A stretch of DNA of 64,000 bases from Sphingomonadales bacterium (GTDB taxonomy: Bacteria > Pseudomonadota > Alphaproteobacteria > Sphingomonadales > Kordiimonadaceae). The DNA is taken from positions 1 through 64,000 of the forward strand of contig JAALKD010000008.1 in the NCBI GenBank assembly GCA_011088215.1, in the 5' to 3' direction. The position numbers and the translations under genes are program-made. The number at the start of each line of letters is the position of its first letter. The first letter of the stretch is position 1. Shown one piece after another: positions 33,854-43,376 of this stretch. Below the pieces are notes generated by a model, which was not told where the DNA came from, made no database searches, and was given only the letters and a program-made list of their open reading frames with translations.

Positions 33854-34861
33854 ATGACTGTAAGAGTTTCGATCAATGGTTTTGGCCGCATTGGCCGCAA
33901 TGTTCTGCGGGCAATATACGAAAGCGGACGCGATGATATTCGCGTTGTTGCAATTAATGACCTCGGCGATGTGGAGATGAATGCTTATCTCTTGAGACGC
34001 GATAGTGTGCATGGTCCTTTTGGTGCAGATGTTAGCGTTGACGGTGACCATATTGTTGTGAACGGTGATCGTATTCGGGTGACCGCAATACGAAATCCTG
34101 AAGAGCTGCCCTGGGGCGAAGAAAACGTTGATGTTGCGATGGAATGCACAGGCATTTTCACTGCGCGCGAAAAAGCTTCCATGCACTTGACAGCAGGCGC
34201 CAAAAAAGTACTGATTTCTGCGCCAGGCGCGGGTGCTGATCGCACCGTAGTATACGGCGTAAACAGTGATGACCTTACAGCCGACGATGTGATTGTTTCA
34301 AACGCCTCCTGCACCACCAACTGCCTGTCACCGGTTGCCAAAGTGTTGAACGATTTGATTGGCATCGAACGTGGCTATATGACCACCATTCATGCCTACA
34401 CCGGCGATCAGCCAGTGCTCGATACTCTACATAGTGATCCGAGACGCGCACGCGCTGCCGCTATGAGCATGATCCCTACATCCACAGGGGCTGCCAAAGC
34501 TGTAGGGCTTGTGTTGCCGGAACTTGACGGCAAGCTGCATGGTTCGGCGATCCGGGTGCCAACACCGAACGTATCTCTGGTGGACCTCAAGTTTGATGCC
34601 GGGCGCGACACGACTGAAGACGAGATTAATGGTGCTATTGAAGCTGCTGCAAACGGCGCGCTGAAAGGTATTCTCGGTTATGAGGATACACCTGCAGTTT
34701 CGATCGATTTTAATCACAACGCCAACAGCTCGACTTTCGACAGCAGCCAGACCAAGGTGGTTGAAGGTCGGTTTGTGCGCATCCTTACATGGTATGATAA
34801 TGAATGGGGCTTCTCCAACCGCATGTCTGACACTGCGGTTGCGATGGCAAAATTGGGTTAA
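33854..34861 (+). CDS. gap: Glyceraldehyde-3-phosphate dehydrogenase
   Basis: Glycolytic NAD(P)-dependent dehydrogenase of 335 residues. N-terminal Rossmann motif [14 protein letters not shown], catalytic Cys in [12 protein letters not shown] and catalytic His in [10 protein letters not shown] are present, as is the C-terminal [23 protein letters not shown] ribosome site lies 6 bases upstream. It is followed by a hairpin terminator before pgk, which may set unequal expression. Confidence 0.97.
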   Translation: MTVRVSINGFGRIGRNVLRAIYESGRDDIRVVAINDLGDVEMNAYLLRRDSVHGPFGADVSVDGDHIVVNGDRIRVTAIRNPEELPWGEENVDVAMECTGIFTAREKASMHLTAGAKKVLISAPGAGADRTVVYGVNSDDLTADDVIVSNASCTTNCLSPVAKVLNDLIGIERGYMTTIHAYTGDQPVLDTLHSDPRRARAAAMSMIPTSTGAAKAVGLVLPELDGKLHGSAIRVPTPNVSLVDLKFDAGRDTTEDEINGAIEAAANGALKGILGYEDTPAVSIDFNHNANSSTFDSSQTKVVEGRFVRILTWYDNEWGFSNRMSDTAVAMAKLG

Positions 34862-34884
34862 TGCTCCGGTGAGCGGCGAATATC

Positions 34885-34918
34885 AAGGCGGTCTCATTGA
34901 GGCCGCCTTTTCTTTTTC
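34885..34918 (+). terminator. Terminator between gap and pgk
   Basis: AAGGCGG pairs with CCGCCTT, extended inward by a T-G pair and CTC/GAG to an 11-bp stem with a 3-base loop (34885-34909), followed by TTCTTTTTC. Confidence 0.75.
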
Positions 34919-34930
34919 AGGACGATAAAC

Positions 34931-36094
34931 ATGGCTTTCAAACGAATTTCTGATCTTGGTGATTTGACCGGTAAAACTGCGATAGTGCGGGTTGATCTCA
35001 ATGTTCCTATGATAGATGGCGTGGTGACCGATGACACCCGTCTGCAGGCGGTAAAGCCAACAGTTGATGCCGTTGCAAATGCAGGTGGGCGCTCAGTTTT
35101 GTTGGCGCATTTTGGCAGGCCAAAGGGTGCCGTAGTGCCAGGAATGTCGCTCAGGCCTATCGTTGCTGCACTAGCCGGTGTTTTGGGGTGCGATATAGGC
35201 TTTGCAGAGCTGGGTGACCCGTTACCTGACACGCCGGTTGTTGTGATGGAAAACACGCGGTTTTTTGCGGGCGAGGAAAAAAATGACCCGGAACTTGCCG
35301 CGCGGTTTGCTGCCCTTGGCGATGTTTACATTAATGATGCCTTCTCCGCGGCCCACCGGGCGCACGCCTCTACCGAGGCCATAGCGAAGTTGCTGCCTTC
35401 AGCGGCAGGCGAGACTATGGGCGCCGAATTGGAGGCATTGAACCGCGCGCTGGGCGCGCCGGAGCATCCTGTGGCGGCTGTTGTCGGCGGCGCCAAAGTG
35501 TCGTCGAAGCTCGCAGTTCTTGAACATTTGGTAGAACGGGTGGACCATCTGATTATTGGCGGCGGTATGGCCAATACGTTTTTGTATGCGCAGGGCTTCG
35601 ACGTTGGTGCCAGCCTGTGCGAGAAAGACCTTAAGGACACAGCGCTGAAAATACTGGCTAACGCTACCAAGTCGGGATGTGCTGTTCATTTGCCAACCGA
35701 CGTGGTCGCGGCGCGTGAGTTTAAGGCGAACGCTGATAACTCGGTGAAGCTGGCGGGCGACGTTGCAGAGGGCGAAATGATATTGGATGCAGGCCCTGAT
35801 ACGGTCGCAGCGCTGAAGATTGTTCTTGGCGCTTCAAAAACACTGGTGTGGAACGGCCCCATGGGCGCGTTCGAGATGAAGCCGTTTGATGCTGCCACTG
35901 TCGCCCTGGCGCGCGAAGCTGCCCGGTTAACTGCAGCAGGCGCGCTTTTGAGCGTGGCCGGAGGCGGAGATACCGTCGCGGCCCTTGCGCATGCTGGCGC
36001 AAAGGACGACTTCACTCATATTTCAACAGCGGGCGGCGCGTTTCTGGAATGGATGGAAGGCCGCGTTCTGCCGGGCGTTGCCGCACTCGGATAA
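34931..36094 (+). CDS. pgk: Phosphoglycerate kinase
   Basis: Glycolytic ATP-generating kinase of 387 residues. N-terminal substrate motif VRVDLNVPM, basic patch [10 protein letters not shown], hinge [15 protein letters not shown], and nucleotide motif [10 protein letters not shown] plus the C-terminal GGGDTVAAL and [13 protein letters not shown] are all present. It starts 70 bases after gap, on the far side of the terminator. Confidence 0.97.
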   Translation: MAFKRISDLGDLTGKTAIVRVDLNVPMIDGVVTDDTRLQAVKPTVDAVANAGGRSVLLAHFGRPKGAVVPGMSLRPIVAALAGVLGCDIGFAELGDPLPDTPVVVMENTRFFAGEEKNDPELAARFAALGDVYINDAFSAAHRAHASTEAIAKLLPSAAGETMGAELEALNRALGAPEHPVAAVVGGAKVSSKLAVLEHLVERVDHLIIGGGMANTFLYAQGFDVGASLCEKDLKDTALKILANATKSGCAVHLPTDVVAAREFKANADNSVKLAGDVAEGEMILDAGPDTVAALKIVLGASKTLVWNGPMGAFEMKPFDAATVALAREAARLTAAGALLSVAGGGDTVAALAHAGAKDDFTHISTAGGAFLEWMEGRVLPGVAALG

Positions 36095-36320
36095 TAGCGT
36101 AGACCCGAATCAGCAACCGCGACGATCAACTGCTATGCCGATGTTATGCTATTGGCAGCGCTGTCATTTTGGGCACGATTAAAAAACAGCTGCAATATCG
36201 GTCTAAACCGTTGGAATTGGCCCGTTATCGTTGCGCTGGGGTGCGTTGCTGTGTATCAAAACAATAGATTTTCGTGGTGGCGCGATGCCTTCTGCGAACC
36301 AAAATTTGGGTAACGGAAAT

Positions 36321-36339
36321 ACGGCAAATTGTTTGCCGT
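36321..36339. promoter_or_regulatory. Perfect inverted repeat just upstream of the fba ribosome site
   Basis: ACGGCAAA (36321-36328) and TTTGCCGT (36332-36339) are exact inverted copies with a 3-base centre. It ends 16 bases before the fba ATG. It could be a repressor operator or an mRNA hairpin next to the ribosome site. Confidence 0.5.
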
Positions 36340-36355
36340 TAGGTGGGAAATAAAC

Positions 36356-37420
36356 ATGAAACCAGGTGTTGTTTTTGGCGAAGATTATGCGGCTCTCGTT
36401 GAGGCTTGCAAAAATGGTGGTTACGCGCTGCCAGCAGTGAATGTTGTGGGTACAAATTCGCTGAATGCGGTGATGGAAGCCGCTGGTAAAAACAAGTCTG
36501 ATGTCATCATCCAGTTTTCCAACAGCGGTGCGCAGTTTTATGCTGGCAAGGGCATGGAGGATGGCTTTCGCGCCAAGGTGTTGGGGGCAGTTGCAGCGGC
36601 AAAGCACACCCAGCTGCTGGCTGAGCATTATGGCATTTGCGTTGTATTGCATACTGACCATGCCAATCGCAGCCTAGTGCCGTGGGTTGACGCATTGGTG
36701 GAAGAAAGCCGTCAAAACATCAAGCGCGAGGGTGTGCCGCTATACAGTTCGCATATGCTGGATCTGTCCGAGGAACCGATCAGTGACAACTTGGAAACTT
36801 GCGCGCGGGTTCTCAAGGACATGACTCCGCTGGGAATGAGCCTGGAGATTGAACTGGGTGTTACCGGCGGCGAGGAAGACGGCGTCGGTGCCGATGTGGG
36901 CGATGATTTTGAAAACCCAAGCCTATACACCCAGCCGGAAGACGTTTTGCAGGCGTATGACCTGTTGACGCCGTTAGGGCATTTTTCGGTGGCGGCGTCT
37001 TTCGGCAATGTCCACGGTGTTTATAAACCGGGCAACGTGAAACTCAGGCCCGAAATTCTACGTGCGTCGCAGGAAATGGTTATGCGTGAGCGCAGCACGG
37101 CAAATAACCCGCTGCATTTTGTTTTCCACGGTGGCTCTGGCTCCGAGAAGGCAAAGATCGAAGAAGCCGTTGGCTACGGTGTGTTTAAGATGAATATCGA
37201 CACCGATACTCAGTTTGCATTTTCCGAGGCTGTCGGCGGGTATGTGGCTGAAAACAGTGATGCCTTCAAATGGCAGGTTCATCCTGAAACAGGCACGCCG
37301 TTTAAAAAGCAGTATGACCCGCGGGTGTGGCTGCGAAAAGCAGAGCAATCGGTGGTGACTAGGCTGGATGAAGCCTTTGTTGATCTGGGATCGCGCGGCA
37401 AATCAATCGCGCAAGCCTAG
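36356..37420 (+). CDS. fba: Class II fructose-bisphosphate aldolase
   Basis: Zinc aldolase of 354 residues that links triose phosphates and fructose-1,6-bisphosphate. Zinc and substrate motifs: VVLHTDHANRSLVPWVDALV, EIELGVTGGEEDGVG, ASFGNVHGVYKPGNVKL and FVFHGGSGSE. Length and the LHTDHA motif fit the type A (FbaA) group. ATG at 36356 follows AGGTGGG at 8 bases; an in-frame ATG at 36329 lies within the upstream inverted repeat region. Confidence 0.95.
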   Translation: MKPGVVFGEDYAALVEACKNGGYALPAVNVVGTNSLNAVMEAAGKNKSDVIIQFSNSGAQFYAGKGMEDGFRAKVLGAVAAAKHTQLLAEHYGICVVLHTDHANRSLVPWVDALVEESRQNIKREGVPLYSSHMLDLSEEPISDNLETCARVLKDMTPLGMSLEIELGVTGGEEDGVGADVGDDFENPSLYTQPEDVLQAYDLLTPLGHFSVAASFGNVHGVYKPGNVKLRPEILRASQEMVMRERSTANNPLHFVFHGGSGSEKAKIEEAVGYGVFKMNIDTDTQFAFSEAVGGYVAENSDAFKWQVHPETGTPFKKQYDPRVWLRKAEQSVVTRLDEAFVDLGSRGKSIAQA

Positions 37421-37457
37421 ACTGCGTCGGGAATTCCCACTTAATAAAGGATGTGTT

Positions 37458-38111
37458 GTGGCGAAAACTGAAACAGCTCAAGATGCACAAGCGTGTGAGC
37501 TTTACCTTATTACGCCGCCGCAAATTGATGACCTGGACGCATTTTCTGAACTGTTGGACCAGACGCTGGCAACCGGCACTGTCACCTGTTTGCAATTGCG
37601 CCTGAAAGACGTGGGCGATGACATTGTCCGCGCTGCCGCAAAGAAAATCATGCCGGTGTGCCGGGCTCACGATGTTGCTTTCATTCTCAATGACAATGCT
37701 GCACTTGCACACGAGCTAGATGCGGACGGTGTCCATTTGGGACAAGGCGACGGCGATGTTCGCGCCGCCCGCACGCTATTGGGCCACGACAAGGATATTG
37801 GTGTGACCTGTCATGACAGCCGACATTTGGCGTTTGAGGCGGGCGAAGCAGGGGCTGATTATGTGGCTTTCGGGGCTTTTTTTGACACGTCGACCAAGCA
37901 GGCAGACGCGCGGCCTGAACTTGATATTCTTACCGTATGGGACGAAGTAACGGACCTTCCCTGCGTGGCAATTGGTGGCATTACGGTAGATAACTGCCGG
38001 TCTTTAGCCGACGCTGGTGCGCATTTTGTTGCCGTCAGTTCCGGGGTTTGGGGTCACCCGAAAGGGCCGGTTGAGGCCGTTAAGGAATTTGCCGCGGCAC
38101 TTTCAAACTAG
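37458..38111 (+). CDS. thiE: Thiamine phosphate synthase (ThiE-like, GTG start)
   Basis: Couples the thiazole and pyrimidine parts of thiamine. The 217-residue TIM-barrel has LQLRLKD, the metal/pyrophosphate motifs FILNDNAALAHELDADGVHLGQ and a C-terminal phosphate-binding AIGGIT and AVSSGVWG. The GTG at 37458 has AAGGA 7 bases upstream. It lies 37 bases after fba and is probably co-transcribed. No other thi genes are in the window, and a specialised paralogue cannot be excluded. Confidence 0.85.
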   Translation: MAKTETAQDAQACELYLITPPQIDDLDAFSELLDQTLATGTVTCLQLRLKDVGDDIVRAAAKKIMPVCRAHDVAFILNDNAALAHELDADGVHLGQGDGDVRAARTLLGHDKDIGVTCHDSRHLAFEAGEAGADYVAFGAFFDTSTKQADARPELDILTVWDEVTDLPCVAIGGITVDNCRSLADAGAHFVAVSSGVWGHPKGPVEAVKEFAAALSN

Positions 38112-38774
38112 TCACTTTGGAAAGTTCGGTCGGTCCCGGCCATAGTGGGTTGCCAAATAGTTTGCGATCATCTCATTCAGGTCACCGGATAGAGGATCCA
38201 TGCCTTGTTCGTCGACCATCCATTCGATGGTTTCCAACCATTCGGCTTTATTCATGCCTTGCTGCACAACAAGTTTGATCGAATGGCAGCTGACGCAGCC
38301 TTCATAGGTCTCCATCCGACCAGCACCCTCTGCCAATAGCGCTAAATCCGGGTCTTCTGTGGGCGGCGAATCCGGTTTCCTGTCTTCTGTAACCGCTGTT
38401 GGTACTTGCAACTTCAGCCAGGCGATTACGTCTGCCCGGTCTTGAGTTTTTCTCAGACCTGCGAAGGTCATTTTAGTCCCGCGCGCATAGGTGCGGGGTG
38501 AAAGCAAATATTGGTTAAGGGCCTCGTCTGTCCAATTGCCGTCCAAGCCCAATAACGCCTCGCTATAGCGAAAGCCATCTTTGGTGGCAATATCGCGGCC
38601 GACCACTCCAAAAAGATTGGGGCCGATTTTCTTGGACCCGCCTTCGTCTGCAGTGTGGCAGGCGGCGCATCGGCGAAACAATTTCTCGCCACGCGTAGTG
38701 TCCTTCGCCATAGAACCAGCGTACCCAGGAATAATGATCACCGCAAATAACAGAACGGAAAATAGAAGGCGCAT
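38112..38774 (-). CDS. Dihaem cytochrome c, sulfite dehydrogenase electron-acceptor subunit (SorB/SoxD-like)
   Basis: Periplasmic dihaem cytochrome of 220 residues with a signal peptide (LLFSVLLFAVIIIPGYAGS). The first haem domain has CAACH, and a class I cytochrome Met region (TKMTFAG); a second, shorter domain has CVSCH. ATG at 38774 begins the signal peptide. It follows the molybdoenzyme gene by 23 bases and most likely carries its electrons to the respiratory chain. It is shorter than classical SoxD. Confidence 0.82.
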   Translation of the reverse strand: MRLLFSVLLFAVIIIPGYAGSMAKDTTRGEKLFRRCAACHTADEGGSKKIGPNLFGVVGRDIATKDGFRYSEALLGLDGNWTDEALNQYLLSPRTYARGTKMTFAGLRKTQDRADVIAWLKLQVPTAVTEDRKPDSPPTEDPDLALLAEGAGRMETYEGCVSCHSIKLVVQQGMNKAEWLETIEWMVDEQGMDPLSGDLNEMIANYLATHYGRDRPNFPK

Positions 38775-38797
38775 AGTCTGCTCGTTTACTCGTATTT

Positions 38798-40099
38798 TCA
38801 GATTGCGGTAACGGCAATCCGGTGGAAACTGTTGTTCAGATACCCCTTGGGGTTCCAATCGATAGCAAATGGCTGCATGCGCCCGTTTGCGTCTGTAGCG
38901 CGTGCCCATATCTCATAGTATCCTGCCTCCGGCAACGCAACCGTTGTGCGCCATTGTTGCCAGGCCTCTTTATTGGCGGGGGCGTCAAGATTGGCCCGTT
39001 GCCAGGTAGCGCCAAAATCATAGGAAATATCAACTGCATCAACGGTTGTGTCTCCCGCCCATGCGTGGCCGCGAACCTCAAATGAACGCTCGCTGATTTC
39101 TTGCCCGCCGGCAGGAAATGTGATCAGGGATTTGACCGGCATCGCCTCAATGATCTCGAAATCTTCCGTTGGCACTTTGGTACCCGGTGCCACCGGATAT
39201 TTCGGCACTCGGTATGATGTTCCGGTCATTTTGGCCCCGTCATGCACCTGGTCGCGCAGCCAAATGCGGGTCAACCATTTTTGTGAACAGCTGCCGGGCC
39301 AGCCTGGTACCACAAGCCGCAGCGGCGCTCCGTTCATTGGGTGGATGTCGCCGCCGTTCTGGCCAAACGCAATCAGGTTACTGTCGTCCATAGCCTTGGT
39401 GATAGGCATGCCGCGTGACAGCGGTATTTTGCCTTCCTTGCCTGAAAGGTGTGCGTCCGCACCCTCATGTGCGGTGTAGATTACATTGTCTTTGATGCCG
39501 GCGGCCTGTAGTACATCGCGCAGCCGTACGCCGGTCCAGTTGGAGCAACCCACCGCGCCGTAGGTCCACTGATTGCCGCGGGCGGGTGGGTTGAACATGG
39601 CGCGACCGTTGCCACCACATTCAATCACCAGATTTTGGCTGACCACTTCGAAGTTTTTACGCAAGTTCTCGATAGACAGTGACAGCGGGGTATCCACAAG
39701 GCCGTCGAGGGTAAGCATCCATCCGGCAGCATCCACATCAATGGGCGGAATGCCATTATTTCGAACAAAATGGCGACTTGTGGGCGTTACTGCGTCGTCC
39801 AGAAAATGCGCGGGCGTTTCTGCGTTAAGTGGTCGGTCGTTCAGAAGTGTCAGGCCGTCTTTGTCTTCGCTCACATGCGCGTCAGCCAGCGCCGCGGGGA
39901 TAAAGCCTGCTGGCATGTTGCGGTGGAACGGAATTGCAGCCCCAACAAACGTACCAATCGCGGCCAAGCCGATATTTTTGAGAAAAGCGCGACGGTCTGA
40001 ATGGGCGATCCGACCAAACAGTTTTTTTTCTGCCGCCGCCGGACCGCCAGGATGATCGCGGTAAAACTGTGTGATTGGAACGGATTGCTTTTTCGCCAT
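38798..40099 (-). CDS. Molybdopterin sulfite dehydrogenase catalytic subunit (SorA/SoxC-like, Tat-exported)
   Basis: Periplasmic molybdenum oxidoreductase of 433 residues. A twin-arginine signal SDRRAFLKNIGLAAIG lies at about residues 33-48. The sulfite-oxidase fold is shown by the Mo-ligand Cys in VIECGGNGRAMF and the substrate region GAVGCSNWTGVRLRDVL, then a C-terminal dimerisation domain (about 300-430). It pairs with the dihaem cytochrome. No soxXYZAB genes are present here, so oxidation of sulfite fits better than a full Sox pathway. Confidence 0.85.
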   Translation of the reverse strand: MAKKQSVPITQFYRDHPGGPAAAEKKLFGRIAHSDRRAFLKNIGLAAIGTFVGAAIPFHRNMPAGFIPAALADAHVSEDKDGLTLLNDRPLNAETPAHFLDDAVTPTSRHFVRNNGIPPIDVDAAGWMLTLDGLVDTPLSLSIENLRKNFEVVSQNLVIECGGNGRAMFNPPARGNQWTYGAVGCSNWTGVRLRDVLQAAGIKDNVIYTAHEGADAHLSGKEGKIPLSRGMPITKAMDDSNLIAFGQNGGDIHPMNGAPLRLVVPGWPGSCSQKWLTRIWLRDQVHDGAKMTGTSYRVPKYPVAPGTKVPTEDFEIIEAMPVKSLITFPAGGQEISERSFEVRGHAWAGDTTVDAVDISYDFGATWQRANLDAPANKEAWQQWRTTVALPEAGYYEIWARATDANGRMQPFAIDWNPKGYLNNSFHRIAVTAI

Positions 40100-40216
40100 T
40101 TCGTTTCCCTACTCAAATCAGAATTTGGGAAATGCTATGCTCTCTAGGCGGCAAAGACAAGGCTGATCATTGCAACAAAATCGCGATGAAGCCTCGACCT
40201 ATTTTCTGAACGAAAG

Positions 40217-40801
40217 TTAGCGGCTGGTAGCCACTAGCTTATCCAACGTTTCGAGCAAAACTTCGGGCTCGGGGCGGTCACGGTAGCTTTCGCGCATCAG
40301 TTTTGCGACGATTTTCTTTTCTTTATCCAGAACAAAAATGACCGGATAGGGAACACCGTGCGCATAGTGCCCTTCCTCGTAAAACGGATTGCGCAAACCA
40401 AGCGCGTCGATCATCTTAGAGCCTTCGTCGGACAACAGCGGAAACTCAACGCGCCATTTACGGTGAAAACGTTCCAGGTCGCGGGTTTTATCGTAGCTGA
40501 TCGCAGCCAGTCCGTACCCCCGAGCCTTGATGTCCTTGACCGCATTGGTATTTAGATCAATCAGTTGCATCTGACAGAAGGGGCACCATTTTGCCGACCG
40601 ATAAAATACAACAATGGCACCCTTGTCACCGACAAAGCTGTCGAAATTCTGCGGTGCACCCAGTTGATCGGTTGCAGCAAAGTCCAGATCAATGACAGTG
40701 CCTACTTTTGGACCGATATTCTCGGAAGGGGCCATCTGTGCGGAAGCTACTGTAGTGGCAAGGAATAACGCGCTGATAAGAGAGAGTAATTTTGAGGACA
40801 T
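40217..40801 (-). CDS. Exported peroxiredoxin/thioredoxin-like protein (AhpC/TSA)
   Basis: Thioredoxin-fold protein of 194 residues with a signal peptide (LLSLISALFLATTVASAQ). The redox motif WCPFCQ lies at about residue 75 in FYRSAKWCPFCQMQL, typical of bacterioferritin-comigratory or AhpC/TSA proteins. It probably removes peroxides or handles disulfides in the periplasm. ATG at 40801 has AAGG 9 bases upstream; a GTG at 40807 is possible. It lies upstream of the sulfite dehydrogenase pair on the same strand, with a 117-base gap. Confidence 0.85.
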   Translation of the reverse strand: MSSKLLSLISALFLATTVASAQMAPSENIGPKVGTVIDLDFAATDQLGAPQNFDSFVGDKGAIVVFYRSAKWCPFCQMQLIDLNTNAVKDIKARGYGLAAISYDKTRDLERFHRKWRVEFPLLSDEGSKMIDALGLRNPFYEEGHYAHGVPYPVIFVLDKEKKIVAKLMRESYRDRPEPEVLLETLDKLVATSR

Positions 40802-41063
40802 ATTCACGGACCTTAAACCTTAGTTGTATGACTTTGGCGGGACTATGCCACGCGAGTTGTTCACTGGGCAGTAACAAGATCGTGTGCATGAGAAAAAGGC
40901 ATTGTTGGTATTTCTCGCCGACCGAAATGAAAACATATCGAAGGGCCTTTAAGAGAATTTGTCCCTTGTGAACCGAAGCGCGTCCCTACGGCTGAATTTA
41001 TGTTGTTGCAGCCGCCGAGCCTACCATAACGTTGCAGATTAATGTCATGCACAGGAGGTCGGA

Positions 41064-41666
41064 TTGAGAAGGTTAGGTTCGTTATTTGGTTTTATCGTTG
41101 TTGTTTCAGCGCAGATATTACTTGTCTCATCTGTACAAGCGCAGCAGGCACCGCCGCCGATTATCTACCAGCCCGACCCCGATAGTCCCACCGGTGAACG
41201 CAATTCTAAAGCGGCCTCCCAACTTAGTGAATTTGATTTTGTCATCGGCGATTGGGATGCGGAAATCACGTGGCAAGCTGCCGGTAGGCCACCACTTACT
41301 GACACGGCCCATTGGCACAATCACTGGGTCGTCAACGGTCAGGTTGTGATGCAGGAATGGCGCGGGCCTTACATAACCGGCGCAGAACTGCGGGCGTATG
41401 ACCCGAATTTGGGTAAATGGACTGGCCGAAACGTATACCCGGGCGGCCCCGAGCCATGGCACAATACCACGGCCGAATTTGTGGACGGCAAAATGGTTGT
41501 TATTATTGAGGGTGTCAAAGACGAGCGCGGCGCTTACTTAAACCGCGAGACATATTATGAAATTGCAGCCGACAGCTTCAAGATGAAGTCTGACCGTTCC
41601 TATGACGGCGGGAAAACATGGGAAAAAGGCGCGTACCAGATGACTTGCACGCGCCGCGCTGACTAA
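41064..41666 (+). CDS. Secreted DUF1579-like protein (TTG start)
   Basis: Exported protein of 200 residues: signal peptide (LFGFIVVVSAQILLVSSVQA) then a lipocalin-like domain with FDFVIGDWDAEITW, WHNHWVVNGQVVMQEW and YEIAADSFKMKSDRSYDGG, as in DUF1579-type proteins. The start codon is TTG at 41064, supported by a strong AGGAGG at 5 bases; no ATG gives a full signal peptide. The function is unknown. It stands alone, upstream of efp. Confidence 0.75.
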   Translation: MRRLGSLFGFIVVVSAQILLVSSVQAQQAPPPIIYQPDPDSPTGERNSKAASQLSEFDFVIGDWDAEITWQAAGRPPLTDTAHWHNHWVVNGQVVMQEWRGPYITGAELRAYDPNLGKWTGRNVYPGGPEPWHNTTAEFVDGKMVVIIEGVKDERGAYLNRETYYEIAADSFKMKSDRSYDGGKTWEKGAYQMTCTRRAD

Positions 41667-41827
41667 TTTCTATCTCGTCAGCGGGGTATTTCTATATCTA
41701 AATAGGCAACGCAGACGCGCCCTGGAGGCATGGCTTCAAGGTTTATCGCGCATTGCATGTGCGGTTTAAATCTGATACATCGCGCCAAACTTGTTCTTTG
41801 ACCTATTTAGATCCTGAGAGGTGTCCC

Positions 41828-42394
41828 ATGAAAATTGATGGCAATTCCATCCGTCCGGGCAATGTAATTGAACACAAAGGTGGTTTGTGGCGCGCCGTGA
41901 AGATTGCGCACACGCAGCCGGGTAAAGGCGGCGCTTACCTTCAGGTGGAACTGAAGAACCTTCGGGATGGTTCCAAGTTAAATGAACGGTTTCGTTCTTC
42001 CGAGAAAGTTGAGCGCGCACGCCTTGAGCAAAAGGACTATCAGTTCCTTTATATCGATGACGATATGGCGCACTTCATGGACGAGACTACCTATGAACAA
42101 ATTTCTATTACTTCCGAAGACATCGGCGAAGATGCTGTTTTCCTTCAGGATGGTATGAAAGTTCGAATTGAGTTTCATGAAGAATCGCCGCTTGGCGTTG
42201 CTTTGCCGGACAAGGTTACACTAGAAGTAACCGAAACCGAGCCTGTGGTTAAAGGCCAAACAGCATCCAGTAGTTACAAGCCTGCATTGCTGGAAAACGG
42301 TTTGCGTGTCGGTGTGCCACCTTTCGTGAATCAGGGCGACAAGATTGTTGTTTCAACTGCCGAGCGCGAATATGTAAGCCGCGCTGACGGCTAA
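41828..42394 (+). CDS. efp: Translation elongation factor P
   Basis: Relieves ribosome stalling at polyproline. The 188-residue three-barrel protein has the loop with the modifiable Lys 33 in TQPGKGGAY, the [10 protein letters not shown] region and the C-terminal signature [20 protein letters not shown] at 41828 follows GAGAGG at 6 bases. The Lys loop suggests an EpmA-type modification, but no modification gene is nearby. Confidence 0.97.
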   Translation: MKIDGNSIRPGNVIEHKGGLWRAVKIAHTQPGKGGAYLQVELKNLRDGSKLNERFRSSEKVERARLEQKDYQFLYIDDDMAHFMDETTYEQISITSEDIGEDAVFLQDGMKVRIEFHEESPLGVALPDKVTLEVTETEPVVKGQTASSSYKPALLENGLRVGVPPFVNQGDKIVVSTAEREYVSRADG

Positions 42395-42439
42395 CCAACC
42401 CATTTCATTTGTTTCGAGTTTTCGATTAAGGAGAGGCCA

Positions 42440-43249
42440 ATGGCCCGTCGTTCCCCCCTCATTAACGTAATGGTTGGCGCTGTTATGAAGGCCAGCAAAG
42501 GTCTGCGCCGCGATTTCGGAGAAGTAGAGCAGTTGCAGGTGTCCCGCAAAGGCCCTGCAGATTTTGTCTCTATCGCAGACAAACGCGTTGAGAAACTCCT
42601 TTTTGAGGAATTGCACAATGCGCGCCCTGACTTTGGCTTTCTGATGGAAGAACACGGTGCGGTTGCTGGTAAGCGCGATGACATTCGTTTCATCATCGAT
42701 CCCTTGGACGGAACAACCAACTTTTTACACGGTATCCCGCATTTTTCGATCACTGTAGCGGTGGAGGAACGCGGCGAAATTACTGCTGGCGTTGTCTACG
42801 CCCCGATAACCGACGAGCTTTACTGGGCAGAAAAAGGCCAGGGTGCCTTTATGAATGACACACGGCTGCGGGTTTCGGGTCGCAGCAAGCTGGATAATTC
42901 GGTTCTGGCGACTGGAATTCCCTTTTTGGGCAAAGACGGGCATGAGCTGTTCATGGCTGAAATGGGTGAGATTGCACCGCAGGTGGCCGGGATTCGCCGC
43001 TTTGGTGCTGCAACTTTGGACCTTGCCTATGTGGCCGCGGGTCGGTTTGACGGCTTTTGGGAATCGGGTTTGAAGGCATGGGATGTGGCCGCTGGTGTGC
43101 TGTTGGTGCGCGAGGCCGGCGGTTATGTAACCGACTATAAAGGCAAGCAAAATGTCGTTGAAGCGGGCACTATCATTGCCGCTAATGACCGCTTGCATGC
43201 GCCGCTTGATCGTATGCTCAAGCGGGTTCGGCGCAACCTAAACTCCTAA
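42440..43249 (+). CDS. suhB: Inositol monophosphatase family protein (SuhB-like)
   Basis: Metal-dependent phosphatase of 269 residues. Both family signatures are intact: FIIDPLDGTTNFLHGIPHFS and WDVAAGVLLVREAGGYVTDY; the upstream metal ligand Glu is in LMEEHGA. SuhB homologues act on inositol phosphates and also in rRNA antitermination. An AAGGAGAGG ribosome site precedes the ATG. It follows efp by 45 bases. Confidence 0.93.
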   Translation: MARRSPLINVMVGAVMKASKGLRRDFGEVEQLQVSRKGPADFVSIADKRVEKLLFEELHNARPDFGFLMEEHGAVAGKRDDIRFIIDPLDGTTNFLHGIPHFSITVAVEERGEITAGVVYAPITDELYWAEKGQGAFMNDTRLRVSGRSKLDNSVLATGIPFLGKDGHELFMAEMGEIAPQVAGIRRFGAATLDLAYVAAGRFDGFWESGLKAWDVAAGVLLVREAGGYVTDYKGKQNVVEAGTIIAANDRLHAPLDRMLKRVRRNLNS

Positions 43250-43329
43250 GGCCGACAAAATTGAAATAGGCATAACGTAACCTTCTGGTTGCGTGTCATA
43301 ATTTCGCCCTTAAACTAGGCATTTGATGG

Positions 43330-43349
43330 AAGTCGAGGTTTGTCGACTT
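43330..43349. repeat. Inverted repeat before the stator operon
   Basis: AAGTCGA (43330-43336) and TCGACTT (43343-43349) are perfect inverted copies with a 6-base spacer, 27 bases before the next ATG. It may end suhB transcription or be an operator; there is no T-run. Confidence 0.45.
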
Positions 43350-43376
43350 TAATGCCTGGCGGGGAAGGGCGGTTTT

